A stretch of DNA of 64,000 bases from Rodentibacter genomosp. 2 (GCA_001999425.1 MLHP01000025.1:1-64000); one strand, 5' to 3'. Positions 27,760 to 37,853 are shown, counted from the first letter of the stretch. A program made the numbers and translations. Notes: generated by a model not told the origin, from the letters alone.

Positions 27760-27806
27760 GTGCGGTCAATTTTAATGAAGTTATGATACTTTGTTTTTGA
27801 CCGCAC
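27760..27806. terminator. Spaced inverted uptake sequences between hpt and the convergent gene
   Basis: GTGCGGTCAA (27760-27769) and TTGACCGCAC (27797-27806) are inverted with a 27-base loop. A terminator is plausible but weak because no T-run follows. Confidence 0.5.
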
Positions 27807-27812
27807 ATTGTT

Positions 27813-28301
27813 TTATCGGCTGAGTGAATGTTCGGCATTTTTATCCCAATCAATCCACATTCTCTGGATTTTATGTTCCCCGTCTTGCATTTTCGTACGA
27901 AAATACATTTTTATTTTCATTGCCTCAATTTTTTCACCCAAGAAAGACGCTTTTAAATCATAGGTTGCGGTTAATCGGTTTTTACCAATCGGTAACACTT
28001 TAATTGCGGTTAGCATATCGTAGTATAGTGTGCCGTCTTTTAAATTGTTTATCCAGTCGGTTTTCGCAAAACGTTTCCGTTTTGAGTCGCGAATCACGGT
28101 GAGTACAAAATCGTCAGAGAGTAATTTATCCAGCTCAATGTAATTTCCCTTTTCAAGAGAGGTGACAAGTTGTGAGTATAAATCAGCCAATTCAGCCTGT
28201 TCGGTTTCCCGATTTTGCAGATCATAAAGGGCGGGAGCAATTGCGATTATACTGATAGTAAGTGATAGCAATAGCGAAAAGAAAATATGACGTAACTTCA
28301 T
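27813..28301 (-). CDS. Membrane-anchored protein of unknown function (NTF2/lumazine-like fold possible)
   Basis: A 162-residue protein with one N-terminal hydrophobic segment (IFFSLLLSLTISIIAIAPAL) acting as signal or anchor, then a soluble domain with LVTSLEKGNYIELDKLLSDDF and KTDWINNLKDG, a pattern reminiscent of small NTF2-like (nuclear transport factor 2) domains. I do not recognise a specific family. It follows the MFS transporter gene by 5 bases, so the two are probably one operon. The ATG at 28301 is preferred over an upstream TTG. Confidence 0.7.
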   Translation of the reverse strand: MKLRHIFFSLLLSLTISIIAIAPALYDLQNRETEQAELADLYSQLVTSLEKGNYIELDKLLSDDFVLTVIRDSKRKRFAKTDWINNLKDGTLYYDMLTAIKVLPIGKNRLTATYDLKASFLGEKIEAMKIKMYFRTKMQDGEHKIQRMWIDWDKNAEHSLSR

Positions 28302-28306
28302 TTTAT

Positions 28307-29377
28307 CTACCAAATTAAAAAAACGACAGGAATAATATTCATCACAAGGGCTGTTGTACCGGCCAAGATAAGTTTTGAGGTGCCGAACATCAAGCCTTGA
28401 TTAACGCCTTTATCCAATTTCACTAACATATTTGCTAGGGCGGTATTGGCGAATAATCCTACAAAGGCAAAGATAATCAAATAAATATAGGCTGTTATAA
28501 ATGACAGAAAATCAATCACGTAGAACCATGGCACAATGAGTGTAATAACTAAGAGTGGGGCAATATAAGTTAGTTTTACAACGCCAAAACTTAATTTTCG
28601 AGAAAAATGGCTCTGAAATAGCACGGCAATTAGGTTATTAATAAAAAAAGCAATAGGGATCGATTCCGGATTATCTAATAGATTGCTGAAAATATAGGGG
28701 AAAATAATATAAAACGAAGTTCCCATAGCCAATGGAATAAATAATAACAAATGGGCAAAAACAAAGCGTTTGCTTAATACTTGACGGATATGACTTAGCC
28801 GAAATCGGGTTGCCCGTACTGTGCATGAGGTTTCTTGCACGGTTAGCAACATAAAAATTAGCATTGCCACTTCAATACCACAACTGACCCAAATCAACAT
28901 TTCAGGCAGTTGAAACTGTAAAAAGGGTAAAGCAAGTAACGGTGCAAACATTGAAGCTAGGCTTTGAATACGTAAAAATTTACCTTGGGCTTTCGCTTTA
29001 TCTTGGTAATTATTTGCTGCGGTAGAAAGGAGTAGGGCACGAGCATTTGTACCAAACAGTGTACTACCCAAACCAAAAAAGAAGGTGGTTAAGAGTAAAA
29101 GCGGGTAGTAATCCGTGGTGATAAGTAAAATATAGGCAATCGCATCCATTAAGCAGCCGATCAACATCATTTTTGAACGGCCGAAACGATCGCCCCAATA
29201 CCCTGCGAATAAAGAGAAAACTTGGCTGGCAAATACCAATAGGGAAAATGCAGTGGTAATTTGAGCGGTATCAAAACCTTTATTGCCTTGTAAGTAGATG
29301 AAAAAGACACTTTGCATGGCGGTATAAGCGATACCGGAGAAAAAACGCCGCCATAAAATTACATTTTGAATATTCAT
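28307..29377 (-). CDS. MFS transporter, substrate unknown
   Basis: A 356-residue polytopic protein with about eleven to twelve hydrophobic segments and the MFS motif A between helices 2 and 3 (GYWGDRFGRSKMM near residue 59). Similar small MFS proteins export drugs or metabolites, but no residue here identifies the substrate. It is followed closely by the anchored soluble protein gene. Confidence 0.85.
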   Translation of the reverse strand: MNIQNVILWRRFFSGIAYTAMQSVFFIYLQGNKGFDTAQITTAFSLLVFASQVFSLFAGYWGDRFGRSKMMLIGCLMDAIAYILLITTDYYPLLLLTTFFFGLGSTLFGTNARALLLSTAANNYQDKAKAQGKFLRIQSLASMFAPLLALPFLQFQLPEMLIWVSCGIEVAMLIFMLLTVQETSCTVRATRFRLSHIRQVLSKRFVFAHLLLFIPLAMGTSFYIIFPYIFSNLLDNPESIPIAFFINNLIAVLFQSHFSRKLSFGVVKLTYIAPLLVITLIVPWFYVIDFLSFITAYIYLIIFAFVGLFANTALANMLVKLDKGVNQGLMFGTSKLILAGTTALVMNIIPVVFLIW

Positions 29378-29616
29378 TTTTAGATACTTTCCGAAATTAA
29401 CCGACGAATCATATCAATTATGGCGAATTTTCTCTTAGACGTTCAGTGAATAAATCAAAGAGAAAGCCGATTCTAGTTTGACAATAGGGCGACATATAAA
29501 CGCCCTGTTGTTTATTGATATGATAAGGGTAATTAAGAGATTAATGTTATAAGTTGATAGTTATGACCCGTGATTTTGAGTATTTTCGTTAAAATACCGA
29601 GCCGAAATAAAAAATA

Positions 29617-30348
29617 TTAAGCCGTTTTTATCGGTAATCTCATTTCTCTTATTTTCATTGTCATCCCATCGATCATTAACAAGCGACCGGATAAATTCTC
29701 ACCAATGTTTAATCGAACCTTAATCGCCTCTAATGCTTGAATCGAACCCACAATCCCTACGATTGGTGCGAGCACGCCGGCTTCCACGCAACTTAACACG
29801 TTTTGCCCGAAAAGTTGGCTGAGATCATGGTAAGTCGGGGTGTTAGGTTCATAAGTAAAGACAGAAACTTGCCCTTCCATACGAATTGCAGCACCGGAAA
29901 TTAGCGGAACATGATTTTTCTTACATTGGCGATCAAGCTGATTACGGATATCGACATTATCGGTACAATCAAGAATAACCTGAAAGTGCGGTATAATTTC
30001 ACCGAGTTTTTCTTCGTCCAATTTATCGTTAATTGTCTCAATCTCAATATGCGGATTGATTTGCTGCAAGGCAATTTTGGCAGAATCAACCTTTGGCATA
30101 TTAAGTCTTGCATCACAATGGAGTATTTGACGCTGGAGGTTAGAAAGCGAAACCAGATCAAAATCCAGCAGCGTTAAATGCCCCACACCGGCAGCCGCAA
30201 GATATTGTGCGGCGGCACAACCCAACCCCCCTAAGCCGACAATCAACATTTTGCTGTCTTTTAGTTTTTCTTGCCCGTCAAAATCAATCGATTTCATAAT
30301 AATTTGGCGGTTATAACGCAATTCTTCTTCATGGCTTAGTGTTGACAT
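29617..30348 (-). CDS. moeB: MoeB-type E1-like adenylyltransferase without zinc cysteines
   Basis: MoeB adenylates the C-terminus of the MoaD sulfur carrier for molybdopterin synthesis. The 243-residue protein has the ATP-binding LIVGLGGLGCAAAQYLAAAG near residue 34, LLDFDLVSLSNLQRQ, DCTDNVDIRNQLDR and SCVEAGVLAPIVG. Where E. coli MoeB has the zinc motif CxxC before LSRLFG, this protein has TYHD, and the C-terminal CxxC is also missing (ending REMRLPIKTA). Coupling to moeA (TAATG overlap) supports the assignment. ThiF is an alternative but less likely. Confidence 0.85.
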   Translation of the reverse strand: MSTLSHEEELRYNRQIIMKSIDFDGQEKLKDSKMLIVGLGGLGCAAAQYLAAAGVGHLTLLDFDLVSLSNLQRQILHCDARLNMPKVDSAKIALQQINPHIEIETINDKLDEEKLGEIIPHFQVILDCTDNVDIRNQLDRQCKKNHVPLISGAAIRMEGQVSVFTYEPNTPTYHDLSQLFGQNVLSCVEAGVLAPIVGIVGSIQALEAIKVRLNIGENLSGRLLMIDGMTMKIREMRLPIKTA

Positions 30349-31565
30349 TATTGCCCCAATAGATGATTAAACGGTTCAATAGTAACGGTTTCACCGGCAG
30401 CAACATTACCGCGATCTTTTTCTAATACGATGAAACAATTACTTTTCACAAAAGAACTGAATAAATGCGAACCTTGGAATCCGACTGGTTGAACTTCGAT
30501 TTGTCCGTTCTCATTCATTTGATAGTAACCCCGTTGGAAATCTAAACGACCCGGCGCTTTTTTCAAATTGGTTGTTGCGATGGCGGTAAAGTGCGGTTGT
30601 TTTTTCGGATGTTTTTGACCGCTTAATTGCAAAATTGCCGGTTGTACGAGCTGATAGAACGTGACCAAGGCTGAAACCGGATTGCCGGGTAATCCGCAGA
30701 ACCAAGCATTTTGCAATTTTCCAAAGGCAAAAGGTTTGCCCGGTTTCATGGCGATTTTCCAGAAATTAACCGTACCGACTTTTTCTAACACGGCTTTGGT
30801 GAAATCCGCTTCGCCTACGGAAACCCCGCCGCTGGTAATGACTAGATCGGCTTGGCGTTGGGCTTCAACAAATGCCTTTTCAAATTCAACTTCGTTATCG
30901 GCTAATAAACCCAAATCCAATACCTCACAATTTAATTGTTGCAGCATAAGTTTTATAGTGAAACGGTTTGTGTCGTAGATTTGCCCTTCTTTCAACGGTT
31001 GACCAACCTGTACCAATTCATCTCCGGTAGAAAGCACTGCAACTTTTAAACGAGGATAAACTTTTACTTCAGCAATGCCGAGTGAGGCAAGTAATGGTAA
31101 GGACACGGCATTCAGCACATCACCTTGTTGTAAAACAATATCACCTTTTTTTATATCTTCACCAAGGCGGCGAATGTTTTGGTTGGCTTTCGGGTATTCG
31201 TTTAGTGTGATCGTACCGTCTTCATTAACGACAACTTGTTCCTGCATAACTACTGCATCCGTACCTGGAGGAATCATTGCACCGGTCATAATGCGCACCG
31301 CACTTTTTGCTATCCATTCACCGTTGAAAGGATTGCCCGCAAAAGACTTGCCAGCAACGGAGAGGGTTAATGATTGCGCCAAATCCGCCAACCGTACCGC
31401 ATAGCCATCCATCGCCGAATTATCAAAGGAAGGAACATTGATTGGGGATACCACATCTTCGGCACATACCCGGTTTGTCGCCTCGCTTAAAGAAAGCGTT
31501 TCGCATTGTGTCGGGGAAGGAAGTTGGCTAAGCATCTGGTTCAAAGCTTGATCTAACGGAAGCAT
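30348..31565 (-). CDS. moeA: Molybdopterin molybdotransferase MoeA
   Basis: MoeA inserts molybdate into adenylated molybdopterin. The 405-residue protein has the N-terminal VPSFDNSAMDGYAVR near residue 44, the central MogA-like domain with LSTGDEL, YDTNRFTI and ITSGGVSVGEADFTK near residue 240, and WFCGLPGNPVSALVTF near 290. It is the first gene of moeA-moeB. The cofactor made is needed by TorZ in this window. Confidence 0.96.
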   Translation of the reverse strand: MLPLDQALNQMLSQLPSPTQCETLSLSEATNRVCAEDVVSPINVPSFDNSAMDGYAVRLADLAQSLTLSVAGKSFAGNPFNGEWIAKSAVRIMTGAMIPPGTDAVVMQEQVVVNEDGTITLNEYPKANQNIRRLGEDIKKGDIVLQQGDVLNAVSLPLLASLGIAEVKVYPRLKVAVLSTGDELVQVGQPLKEGQIYDTNRFTIKLMLQQLNCEVLDLGLLADNEVEFEKAFVEAQRQADLVITSGGVSVGEADFTKAVLEKVGTVNFWKIAMKPGKPFAFGKLQNAWFCGLPGNPVSALVTFYQLVQPAILQLSGQKHPKKQPHFTAIATTNLKKAPGRLDFQRGYYQMNENGQIEVQPVGFQGSHLFSSFVKSNCFIVLEKDRGNVAAGETVTIEPFNHLLGQ

Positions 31566-31686
31566 AAAAATCCTGTGTAAACGGTTGAGAAAATTTGTCG
31601 GGTATTTTATCGTGAAATCGTTTTTAATTTAAGGATTAAATTCTGAAATGATGAATGAGATCAATAAATATTGGTGATTTTTCTCA

Positions 31687-31715
31687 TTTTACGATGTACT
31701 TATATTTTGCTAGAA
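31687..31715 (+). promoter_or_regulatory. folE promoter
   Basis: TTTACG (-35-like) and TAGAAT (-10) are 17 bases apart, ending about 30 bases before the folE start, which has AGGAACGGAA in front. Confidence 0.5.
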
Positions 31716-31746
31716 TGCCGCATTATTTTTTAGGAACGGAAAGTAA

Positions 31747-32403
31747 ATGAGCAATATTTCACAAGATGCGCTAAATGTGCGTGATGCCCTGATTGCCAAG
31801 GGCATAGAAACTCCAATGATAACCCCTAACCCAAATAAAGACGAACGCCGTTCCGGTATCGCCAGCCATATGCGAGAGGTGATGAAACTGATTGGGCTGG
31901 ATTTAGGCGATGATAGTTTAGAAGAAACGCCGAATCGTTTGGCAAAAATGTTCGTTGATGAAATTTTTAGCGGAATGGATTATGCCAATTTCCCTAAAAT
32001 GACAAAAATTAAAAATCAAATGAAAGTCAGTGAAATGGTACAAGTTAATGATATTACCCTCACCAGTACTTGCGAACATCATTTTGTCACCATTGATGGC
32101 AACGTTGCTGTTGCTTACTACCCGAAAGATTGGGTAATCGGGCTTTCTAAAATTAATCGAATCGTTGCTTTTTTTGCACAGCGCCCGCAGGTACAGGAAC
32201 GTTTAACCGAGCAACTTTTAACGGCTTTTCAAACTATTTTGGAAACTGACGATGTGGCCGTTTATGTGAAAGCGACCCATTTTTGTGTAAAAGCCCGTGG
32301 GGTAAAAGATACCAATAGTTATACGGTGACGTCCGCTTATGGCGGTGTCTTTTTGGAAGATCGTGAAACCCGCAAAGAGTTTTTAGCCTCAATCCAAAAA
32401 TAA
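31747..32403 (+). CDS. folE: GTP cyclohydrolase I
   Basis: FolE makes 7,8-dihydroneopterin triphosphate, the first folate precursor, as a zinc-dependent decamer. The 218-residue protein shows [13 protein letters not shown] near residues 109-121, [20 protein letters not shown] and CVKARGV near 181, with the zinc-binding Cys and His residues present. It complements the pab genes of this window in folate synthesis. Confidence 0.97.
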   Translation: MSNISQDALNVRDALIAKGIETPMITPNPNKDERRSGIASHMREVMKLIGLDLGDDSLEETPNRLAKMFVDEIFSGMDYANFPKMTKIKNQMKVSEMVQVNDITLTSTCEHHFVTIDGNVAVAYYPKDWVIGLSKINRIVAFFAQRPQVQERLTEQLLTAFQTILETDDVAVYVKATHFCVKARGVKDTNSYTVTSAYGGVFLEDRETRKEFLASIQK

Positions 32404-32420
32404 AAAACGTTATTAGAAAT

Positions 32421-32457
32421 GACCGCACTTTAAGCAATTAAAGTGCGGTCGTTTTTT
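32421..32457. terminator. Inverted uptake-sequence terminator between folE and the DASS gene
   Basis: GACCGCACTTTAA (32421-32433) and TTAAAGTGCGGTC (32438-32450) pair perfectly around a GCAA tetraloop, then GTTTTTT. Confidence 0.88.
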
Positions 32458-32468
32458 GTGGTTTTATT

Positions 32469-33851
32469 TTAGAGCCACATAAAATAGGCGAATCCGCCAA
32501 TCACTGCAATACAGAATAAGTTCAGAATTAAGCCGACTTTTGCCATATCAATTTGTTTAACGTGCCCTGTCGAGAAAACAATGGCATTCGGCGGCGTTGC
32601 AATAGGAAGCATAAAAGCACAGCTGGCACCGCAGGCAATAATTGCCGCAAGTGCAATCGGCGGTAGATCCATAGATTGTGCAACGGAAATAACAATAGGA
32701 ATAATTAATGCGGCACTTGCCGTATTAGAGGTAAATTCCGTTAAAAAGATAATAAAACCGGCAATCGCAAAGCATAGTACCCAAAGCGGTTTTTCCTGTA
32801 CAAATTGTACGATAGTATCCGCCATAATTTTACTCGCCCCCGAATCTTTCATCACAATGCTGAGGGTTAAGCCGCCGCCGAAGAGTAAAAGCACGCCCCA
32901 TTCGACACGCTCTTGAATTTCTTTCCAGCGGGCAACCCCGGAAATGCAAATTAAAATAACGACGAGTAGGGCAATGACCGTATCGAAATTTTCAATGTTT
33001 TTCGGGAGTGCTAAGAATTGACTGATCAAGGGGTTAATCACCGATCCAAACAATAATAAAACGGTCATAAAAATAAAAATGCCAAGGGTAAGTATATTTT
33101 TCTGATTGAGTTCCACTTTTTCGATTGATGGTGAAAAATCGATCGAAAAATCAGGACGTAACACAACCCATAATGCAAAAATCATAGACGGAATTAAGAG
33201 CAACATCACCGGAAACCCATAGGCTAACCATTCGGTAAACGTAACCTGAATTTGAGAGGCTAAAATGGCGTTAGGGGCACTGCCGACAAGCGTTCCGATG
33301 CCGCCGATATTCGCGCTAAATGCCATTCCGAGTAATACGAAACAATAGAGACGATAATTTTTCTGAGCATTAATGCCTTTTAGCATACCCATCGTAAGAG
33401 GTAACATCATCGCGGCAACGGCGGTATTATTTATCCACATAGAAAGAAAAATTGTTACACCGAACAGATAGGCGACGGATAACTTTAAATTACCTTTCGC
33501 CAAGCGGATAATGTAGTTAGCGATAATTTTGTCGAGATTTTGGATTTGTAGAACCGCAGCAACAACAAATCCGCCAAAAAACATATAAATAATCGGTGTG
33601 GAAAACGGTGCTAAGGCTTTTTGTGTATTAATCAACCCCAAGCCAATGGCAACGATCGGCACCATAAGGGATGTTACAGTAATATTAAATGCTTCGGTTA
33701 GCCATAAAATCCCGACAAAAACCAGTAAAGCAAGACCACGATTTTCTTGTGGGGAGAAAGGTAGAATCTTAATTAAAACAAGCATTAGCATAAAATCTAA
33801 GGCGAGTATAATTAAACCTTTATATTTGGAAAAATATGTTGTTTTTTGCAT
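32469..33851 (-). CDS. DASS-family sodium/dicarboxylate (or sulfate) symporter
   Basis: A 460-residue protein with at least eleven hydrophobic segments and the SLC13/DASS patterns: SMWINNTAVAAMMLPL near residue 135 and LTEFTSNTASAALIIP near 375, the two SNT-type hairpins that bind Na+ and substrate. Bacterial relatives carry succinate, malate, fumarate or citrate; the substrate here is not determined. The start at 33851 follows a strong GGAGG. It is transcribed alone. Confidence 0.9.
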   Translation of the reverse strand: MQKTTYFSKYKGLIILALDFMLMLVLIKILPFSPQENRGLALLVFVGILWLTEAFNITVTSLMVPIVAIGLGLINTQKALAPFSTPIIYMFFGGFVVAAVLQIQNLDKIIANYIIRLAKGNLKLSVAYLFGVTIFLSMWINNTAVAAMMLPLTMGMLKGINAQKNYRLYCFVLLGMAFSANIGGIGTLVGSAPNAILASQIQVTFTEWLAYGFPVMLLLIPSMIFALWVVLRPDFSIDFSPSIEKVELNQKNILTLGIFIFMTVLLLFGSVINPLISQFLALPKNIENFDTVIALLVVILICISGVARWKEIQERVEWGVLLLFGGGLTLSIVMKDSGASKIMADTIVQFVQEKPLWVLCFAIAGFIIFLTEFTSNTASAALIIPIVISVAQSMDLPPIALAAIIACGASCAFMLPIATPPNAIVFSTGHVKQIDMAKVGLILNLFCIAVIGGFAYFMWL

Positions 33852-34352
33852 TGTATAACCTCCATTATGAAGTTTTTTGTTATTAAATTGTATATTTCCC
33901 AATTAGGCTTTTAACAGAGTTTATAATTTAGATCAAATGATTTTAACAAATAACGGTAGGTTAAAAGGTTGGGTAAAAAAATAAAAAATTTTTGATATTG
34001 TGAATAATCTTATAAAGAATTTAATGGATAAAAATGTAATTTCTTAATCAAGAAAGTCAGTTAGGCGAAATAGTGAGAGAAAAAATAGTTAAAGATGATG
34101 TGAAAGTCATCTTCGATGAGGAAATATTTAACAAAAAAAGAGCGGTCAATTTTTTATGTGAATTTATAAAATTGTAGGTATTACATAAACACGATCATTA
34201 GAATATGAAAAAGAGCTGGCAAAACCGGCTCTTTTTTAATAAATTCAAAAGTGTGTTGGAAATTCAGCAGAATTTTAAGTCTCAACTTTGTTTGACTGTG
34301 AGAGAATGAATACTCCGTAAGTAATCCCCGTAATTTTTAACTCTTGAGCTAA
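33852..34352. other. Long AT-rich intergenic region
   Basis: Five hundred bases with no credible gene. It holds the promoter side of the DASS gene, a weak hairpin (AAGATGA at 34092-34098 with TCATCTT at 34107-34113), one unpaired variant AGAGCGGTC near 34140, and the terminator at 34212-34237. I see nothing else that I can support. Confidence 0.6.
34212..34237. terminator. Terminator downstream of nrdB
   Basis: AGAGCTGG (34212-34219) pairs with CCGGCTCT (34225-34232) around CAAAA, with A-rich and T-rich flanks. It lies about 115 bases past the nrdB stop on the minus strand. Confidence 0.7.
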
Positions 34353-35483
34353 TTAAAGATCGAAATCCCCAAAATCTTTGGTATCCACTTTAGAATCAAT
34401 CTGACCGACAAGATAAGAACTCACTTCGACTTCTTGTGGCGCTACTTGTACGTTATCAGAAACCAACCAAGCATTGATCCAAGGGATTGGGTTGGAACGT
34501 GCTTGGAACGGTAATGGTAAGCCAACCGCCTGCATACGAATGTTGGTGATGTATTCTACATATTGAACCAAAATATCTTTGTTTAAGCCGATCATTGAAC
34601 CGTCTTTAAACAAGTAATCCGCCCATTCTTTTTCCTGTTCCGCCGCAGCAAGGAACAAATCATAGGCTTCCTGTTTGCATTCTTCAGCAATTTCCGCCAT
34701 TTCAGGATCGTCCTGACCCGCCGCCATAATGTTTAAAATATGCTGTGTCCCAGTTAGGTGTAGCGCTTCGTCACGGGCAATAAATTTAATAATTTTTGCA
34801 TTACCTTCCATTAATTGGCGTTCCGCAAAGGCGAAAGAGCAGGCAAAAGACACATAGAAACGAATGGCTTCAAGGGCATTTACGCTCATTAAGCAAAGAT
34901 AAAGCTGTCTTTTGAGGTTGCGTAAGGTAACGACACATTCTTTGCCATCTACGGTGTAAGTGCCTTCGCCGTATAAACTATAAAGTTGGCTATCACGGAT
35001 TAAATCATCATAGTAAGAAGAAATATCGCGTGCACGTTTGATAATTTCTTCGTTGGTGACGATATCATCAAAGACGATAGACGGATCATTCACAATATTA
35101 CGGATAATATGGGTGTAAGAACGGCTGTGAATGGTTTCAGAGAACGTCCATGTTTCAATCCAAGTTTCCAATTCCGGAATCGATACCAACGGTAACAATG
35201 CCACATTCGGGCTACGACCTTGAATAGAATCGAGCAAGGTTTGATATTTTAAGTTACTGATGAAAATATGTTTTTCATGTTCCGGCAACGCAGCGTAATC
35301 GATACGATCTTGCGATACATCCACTTCTTCCGGACGCCAGAAGAAAGACAGTTGTTTTTCAATGAGCTTTTCAAAAGTCTCATATTTTTGTTGATCGTAA
35401 CGTGCCACGTTTACATTTTGACCAAAGAACATCGGCTCTTTGAGTTGGTCGTTTTTGGTTTGTGAGAAAGTGGTGTATGCCAT
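34353..35483 (-). CDS. nrdB: Class Ia ribonucleotide reductase small subunit
   Basis: NrdB is the R2 subunit carrying the di-iron/tyrosyl radical for aerobic deoxyribonucleotide synthesis. The 376-residue protein has the iron-ligand helices ([52 protein letters not shown] and [14 protein letters not shown]) and a C-terminal acidic tail (KDFGDFDL) that docks on NrdA. It follows nrdA after 66 bases, in which an inverted uptake-sequence hairpin lies. Confidence 0.97.
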   Translation of the reverse strand: MAYTTFSQTKNDQLKEPMFFGQNVNVARYDQQKYETFEKLIEKQLSFFWRPEEVDVSQDRIDYAALPEHEKHIFISNLKYQTLLDSIQGRSPNVALLPLVSIPELETWIETWTFSETIHSRSYTHIIRNIVNDPSIVFDDIVTNEEIIKRARDISSYYDDLIRDSQLYSLYGEGTYTVDGKECVVTLRNLKRQLYLCLMSVNALEAIRFYVSFACSFAFAERQLMEGNAKIIKFIARDEALHLTGTQHILNIMAAGQDDPEMAEIAEECKQEAYDLFLAAAEQEKEWADYLFKDGSMIGLNKDILVQYVEYITNIRMQAVGLPLPFQARSNPIPWINAWLVSDNVQVAPQEVEVSSYLVGQIDSKVDTKDFGDFDL

Positions 35484-35504
35484 TTGGGTTTCCTCTGTTT
35501 TTTA

Positions 35505-35536
35505 AAAAAGTGCGGTCGATTTTAACCGCACTTTTA
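35505..35536 (-). terminator. Inverted uptake-sequence hairpin inside the nrdAB operon
   Basis: On the minus strand AAAAGTGCGGT pairs with ACCGCACTTTT and is followed by a T-run before the nrdB ribosome-binding site. It has the shape of an intrinsic terminator or attenuator between nrdA and nrdB. Confidence 0.7.
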
Positions 35537-35549
35537 AAGGTTTGATTAA

Positions 35550-37820
35550 TTAGATTTTACAAGCCCCACCAGCGCAGCCGTCATCAAGATCTTCTTGGGC
35601 ATCTTCGGCGCCGTCGCGGGTGTTTTGGTAGTAAAGGGTTTTTAAGCCATATTTGTAAGCGGTTAATAAGTCTTTTAATAGCACTTTCATTGGGACTTTA
35701 CCGTCTTCAAAACGTTTTGGATCGTAGTTAGTGTTAGCGGAAATCGCTTGATCCACGAATTTTTGCATAATGCCGACTAAGTGGAGATAGCCGTCATTGT
35801 TTGGGATATCCCACAGCAATTCGTAATTGTCGCTTAAGTTTTCGTAATCCGGCACCACTTGTTTTAAGATACCGTCTTTTGAGGCTTTCACACTGACATG
35901 GCCGCGTGGCGGTTCAATACCATTGGTTGCGTTAGAAATCTGTGATGACGTTTCTGACGGCATTAGTGCGGTGAGGGTCGAGTTACGTAAACCGAATTCT
36001 TGAATATCTTTGCGCAAACTTTCCCAATCGTAGTGCAATGGTTCTTGTGTGAGCGAATCCAAATCTTTTTTATAGGTATCAATCGGTAAAATACCTTGTG
36101 AATAGGTGGTTTGATTGAAATATTCGCAGGCACCTTGTTCTTTGGCTAAATTCATTGAGGCTTTCAATAAATAATATTGAATCGCTTCAAAAGTGCGGTG
36201 AGTTAAATCATTGGCACTGCCATCAGAATAACGTACGCCATTTTTCGCTAAGTAATAGGCATAGTTAATTACACCAATACCGAGAGAACGGCGGGCGAGG
36301 GAGCTGCGCTTCGCAGCGGCAACAGGGTAGTCTTGATAATCTAATAAGGCATCTAATGCACGAACGGCAAGATTCGCTAATTCTTCCAATTCATCAAGAT
36401 TTTCAATTTTGCCTAAGTTAAATGCGGAAAGAGTACAAAGGGCAATCTCACCGTTTTCATCATGAATATGATTCAATGGTTTGGTTGGTAAGGCAATTTC
36501 TAAGCATAAGTTAGATTGGCGTACCGGTGCCACTTGCGGATCAAATGGTGAATGCGTATTACAGTGATCCACATTTTGAATATAGATACGACCGGTTGAT
36601 GCGCGTTCTTGCATTAACAAAGAGAAAATTTCAACCGCTTTAACGGAACGCTTACGAATGCTCGGATCTTGCTCGTATTTGAGGTAAAGTTCCTCAAATT
36701 TTTCTTGATCGGCAAAGAAAGCTTCGTAAAGTCCCGGTACATCGGAAGGGCTGAATAAGGTGATATCACCGCCCTTAATTAAGCGTTGATACATTAATTT
36801 ATTTAATTGCACGCCGTAGTCCATATGGCGCACACGGTTATCTTCTACACCACGATTATTTTTTAACACCAGTAGGCTTTCAGACTCTAAATGCCATAGC
36901 GGGTAGTAAACCGTTGCCGCACCGCCACGCACACCGCCTTGTGAACAAGATTTCACCGCCGTTTGGAAATATTTATAGAACGGAATACAGCCTGTATGGA
37001 AAGCTTCACCGCCACGAATTTCACTACCCAAGGCACGAATCGCACCTGCGTTCACGCCAATTCCCGCCCGTTGGGAAACATATTTCACAATAGCAGAGGC
37101 GGTAGCATTGATGGAATCCAAGCTATCGCCACATTCAATTAAAACACAAGAACTGAACTGGCGGGTTGGCGTTCTTACCCCCGCCATAATTGGGGTTGGT
37201 AAGGAAATTTTAAATGTAGAAGTCGCATCGTAAAAACGCTTGATATAGTCCAAGCGGGTTTCCTGAGGATATTTTGAGAATAAACTCGCTGCCACCAATA
37301 AATAAAGGAATTGTGCCGATTCGTAAATCTCGCCGGTTACTCGGTTTTGCACCAAATATTTCCCTTCCAGCTGTTTTACTGCCGCATAAGAAAAGGTCAT
37401 ATCACGCCAGTGATCGATAAAACCGTCCATTTCATCCCATTCTTCACGGGTATAATCGTCTAACAGGGCATGATCATATTTGCCCATACGCACGAGTTTT
37501 TTTACGTGATCATATAAACGGGGCGGATCGAAATGACCATAGGCTTTTTTGCGCAAATGGAAAATCGCTAAACGCGCAGCAAGATACTGATAATCCGGTG
37601 TATCCTTGCTGATTAAATCCGCTGCTGCTTTGATAATGGTTTCGTGAATGTCGGAAGTTCGAATACCTTCATAGAATTGAATGTGTGAACGCAGTTCCAC
37701 TTGTGAGACTGAAACATTGTCTAATCCTTCTGCCGCCCAAGTAATCACTCGGTGAATTTTATCAAGGTTGATTTGCTCTTTTGAGCCATCACGCTTGGTT
37801 ACCATTAAGCTTTTATTCAT
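35550..37820 (-). CDS. nrdA: Class Ia ribonucleotide reductase large subunit
   Basis: NrdA is the catalytic R1 subunit with specificity and activity sites. The 756-residue protein has the N-terminal ATP-cone (VTKRDGSKEQINLDKIHRV), the catalytic cysteine region (QFSSCVLIECGDSLDSI and SNLCLEIALP), ALMPSETSSQISNATNGIEP, and the C-terminal redox pair CAGGACKI. The ATG at 37820 gives the family length; a longer in-frame start would run through the NrdR boxes. Confidence 0.97.
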   Translation of the reverse strand: MNKSLMVTKRDGSKEQINLDKIHRVITWAAEGLDNVSVSQVELRSHIQFYEGIRTSDIHETIIKAAADLISKDTPDYQYLAARLAIFHLRKKAYGHFDPPRLYDHVKKLVRMGKYDHALLDDYTREEWDEMDGFIDHWRDMTFSYAAVKQLEGKYLVQNRVTGEIYESAQFLYLLVAASLFSKYPQETRLDYIKRFYDATSTFKISLPTPIMAGVRTPTRQFSSCVLIECGDSLDSINATASAIVKYVSQRAGIGVNAGAIRALGSEIRGGEAFHTGCIPFYKYFQTAVKSCSQGGVRGGAATVYYPLWHLESESLLVLKNNRGVEDNRVRHMDYGVQLNKLMYQRLIKGGDITLFSPSDVPGLYEAFFADQEKFEELYLKYEQDPSIRKRSVKAVEIFSLLMQERASTGRIYIQNVDHCNTHSPFDPQVAPVRQSNLCLEIALPTKPLNHIHDENGEIALCTLSAFNLGKIENLDELEELANLAVRALDALLDYQDYPVAAAKRSSLARRSLGIGVINYAYYLAKNGVRYSDGSANDLTHRTFEAIQYYLLKASMNLAKEQGACEYFNQTTYSQGILPIDTYKKDLDSLTQEPLHYDWESLRKDIQEFGLRNSTLTALMPSETSSQISNATNGIEPPRGHVSVKASKDGILKQVVPDYENLSDNYELLWDIPNNDGYLHLVGIMQKFVDQAISANTNYDPKRFEDGKVPMKVLLKDLLTAYKYGLKTLYYQNTRDGAEDAQEDLDDGCAGGACKI

Positions 37821-37853
37821 GAGTATATGCCTTGTAGTGATGATAATTTTTAA

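Noticed and set aside
31566..31746. Possible molybdenum-cofactor riboswitch upstream of moeA.
   Set aside because: I could not find the conserved helices of that riboswitch; the gap looks like simple divergent promoters.
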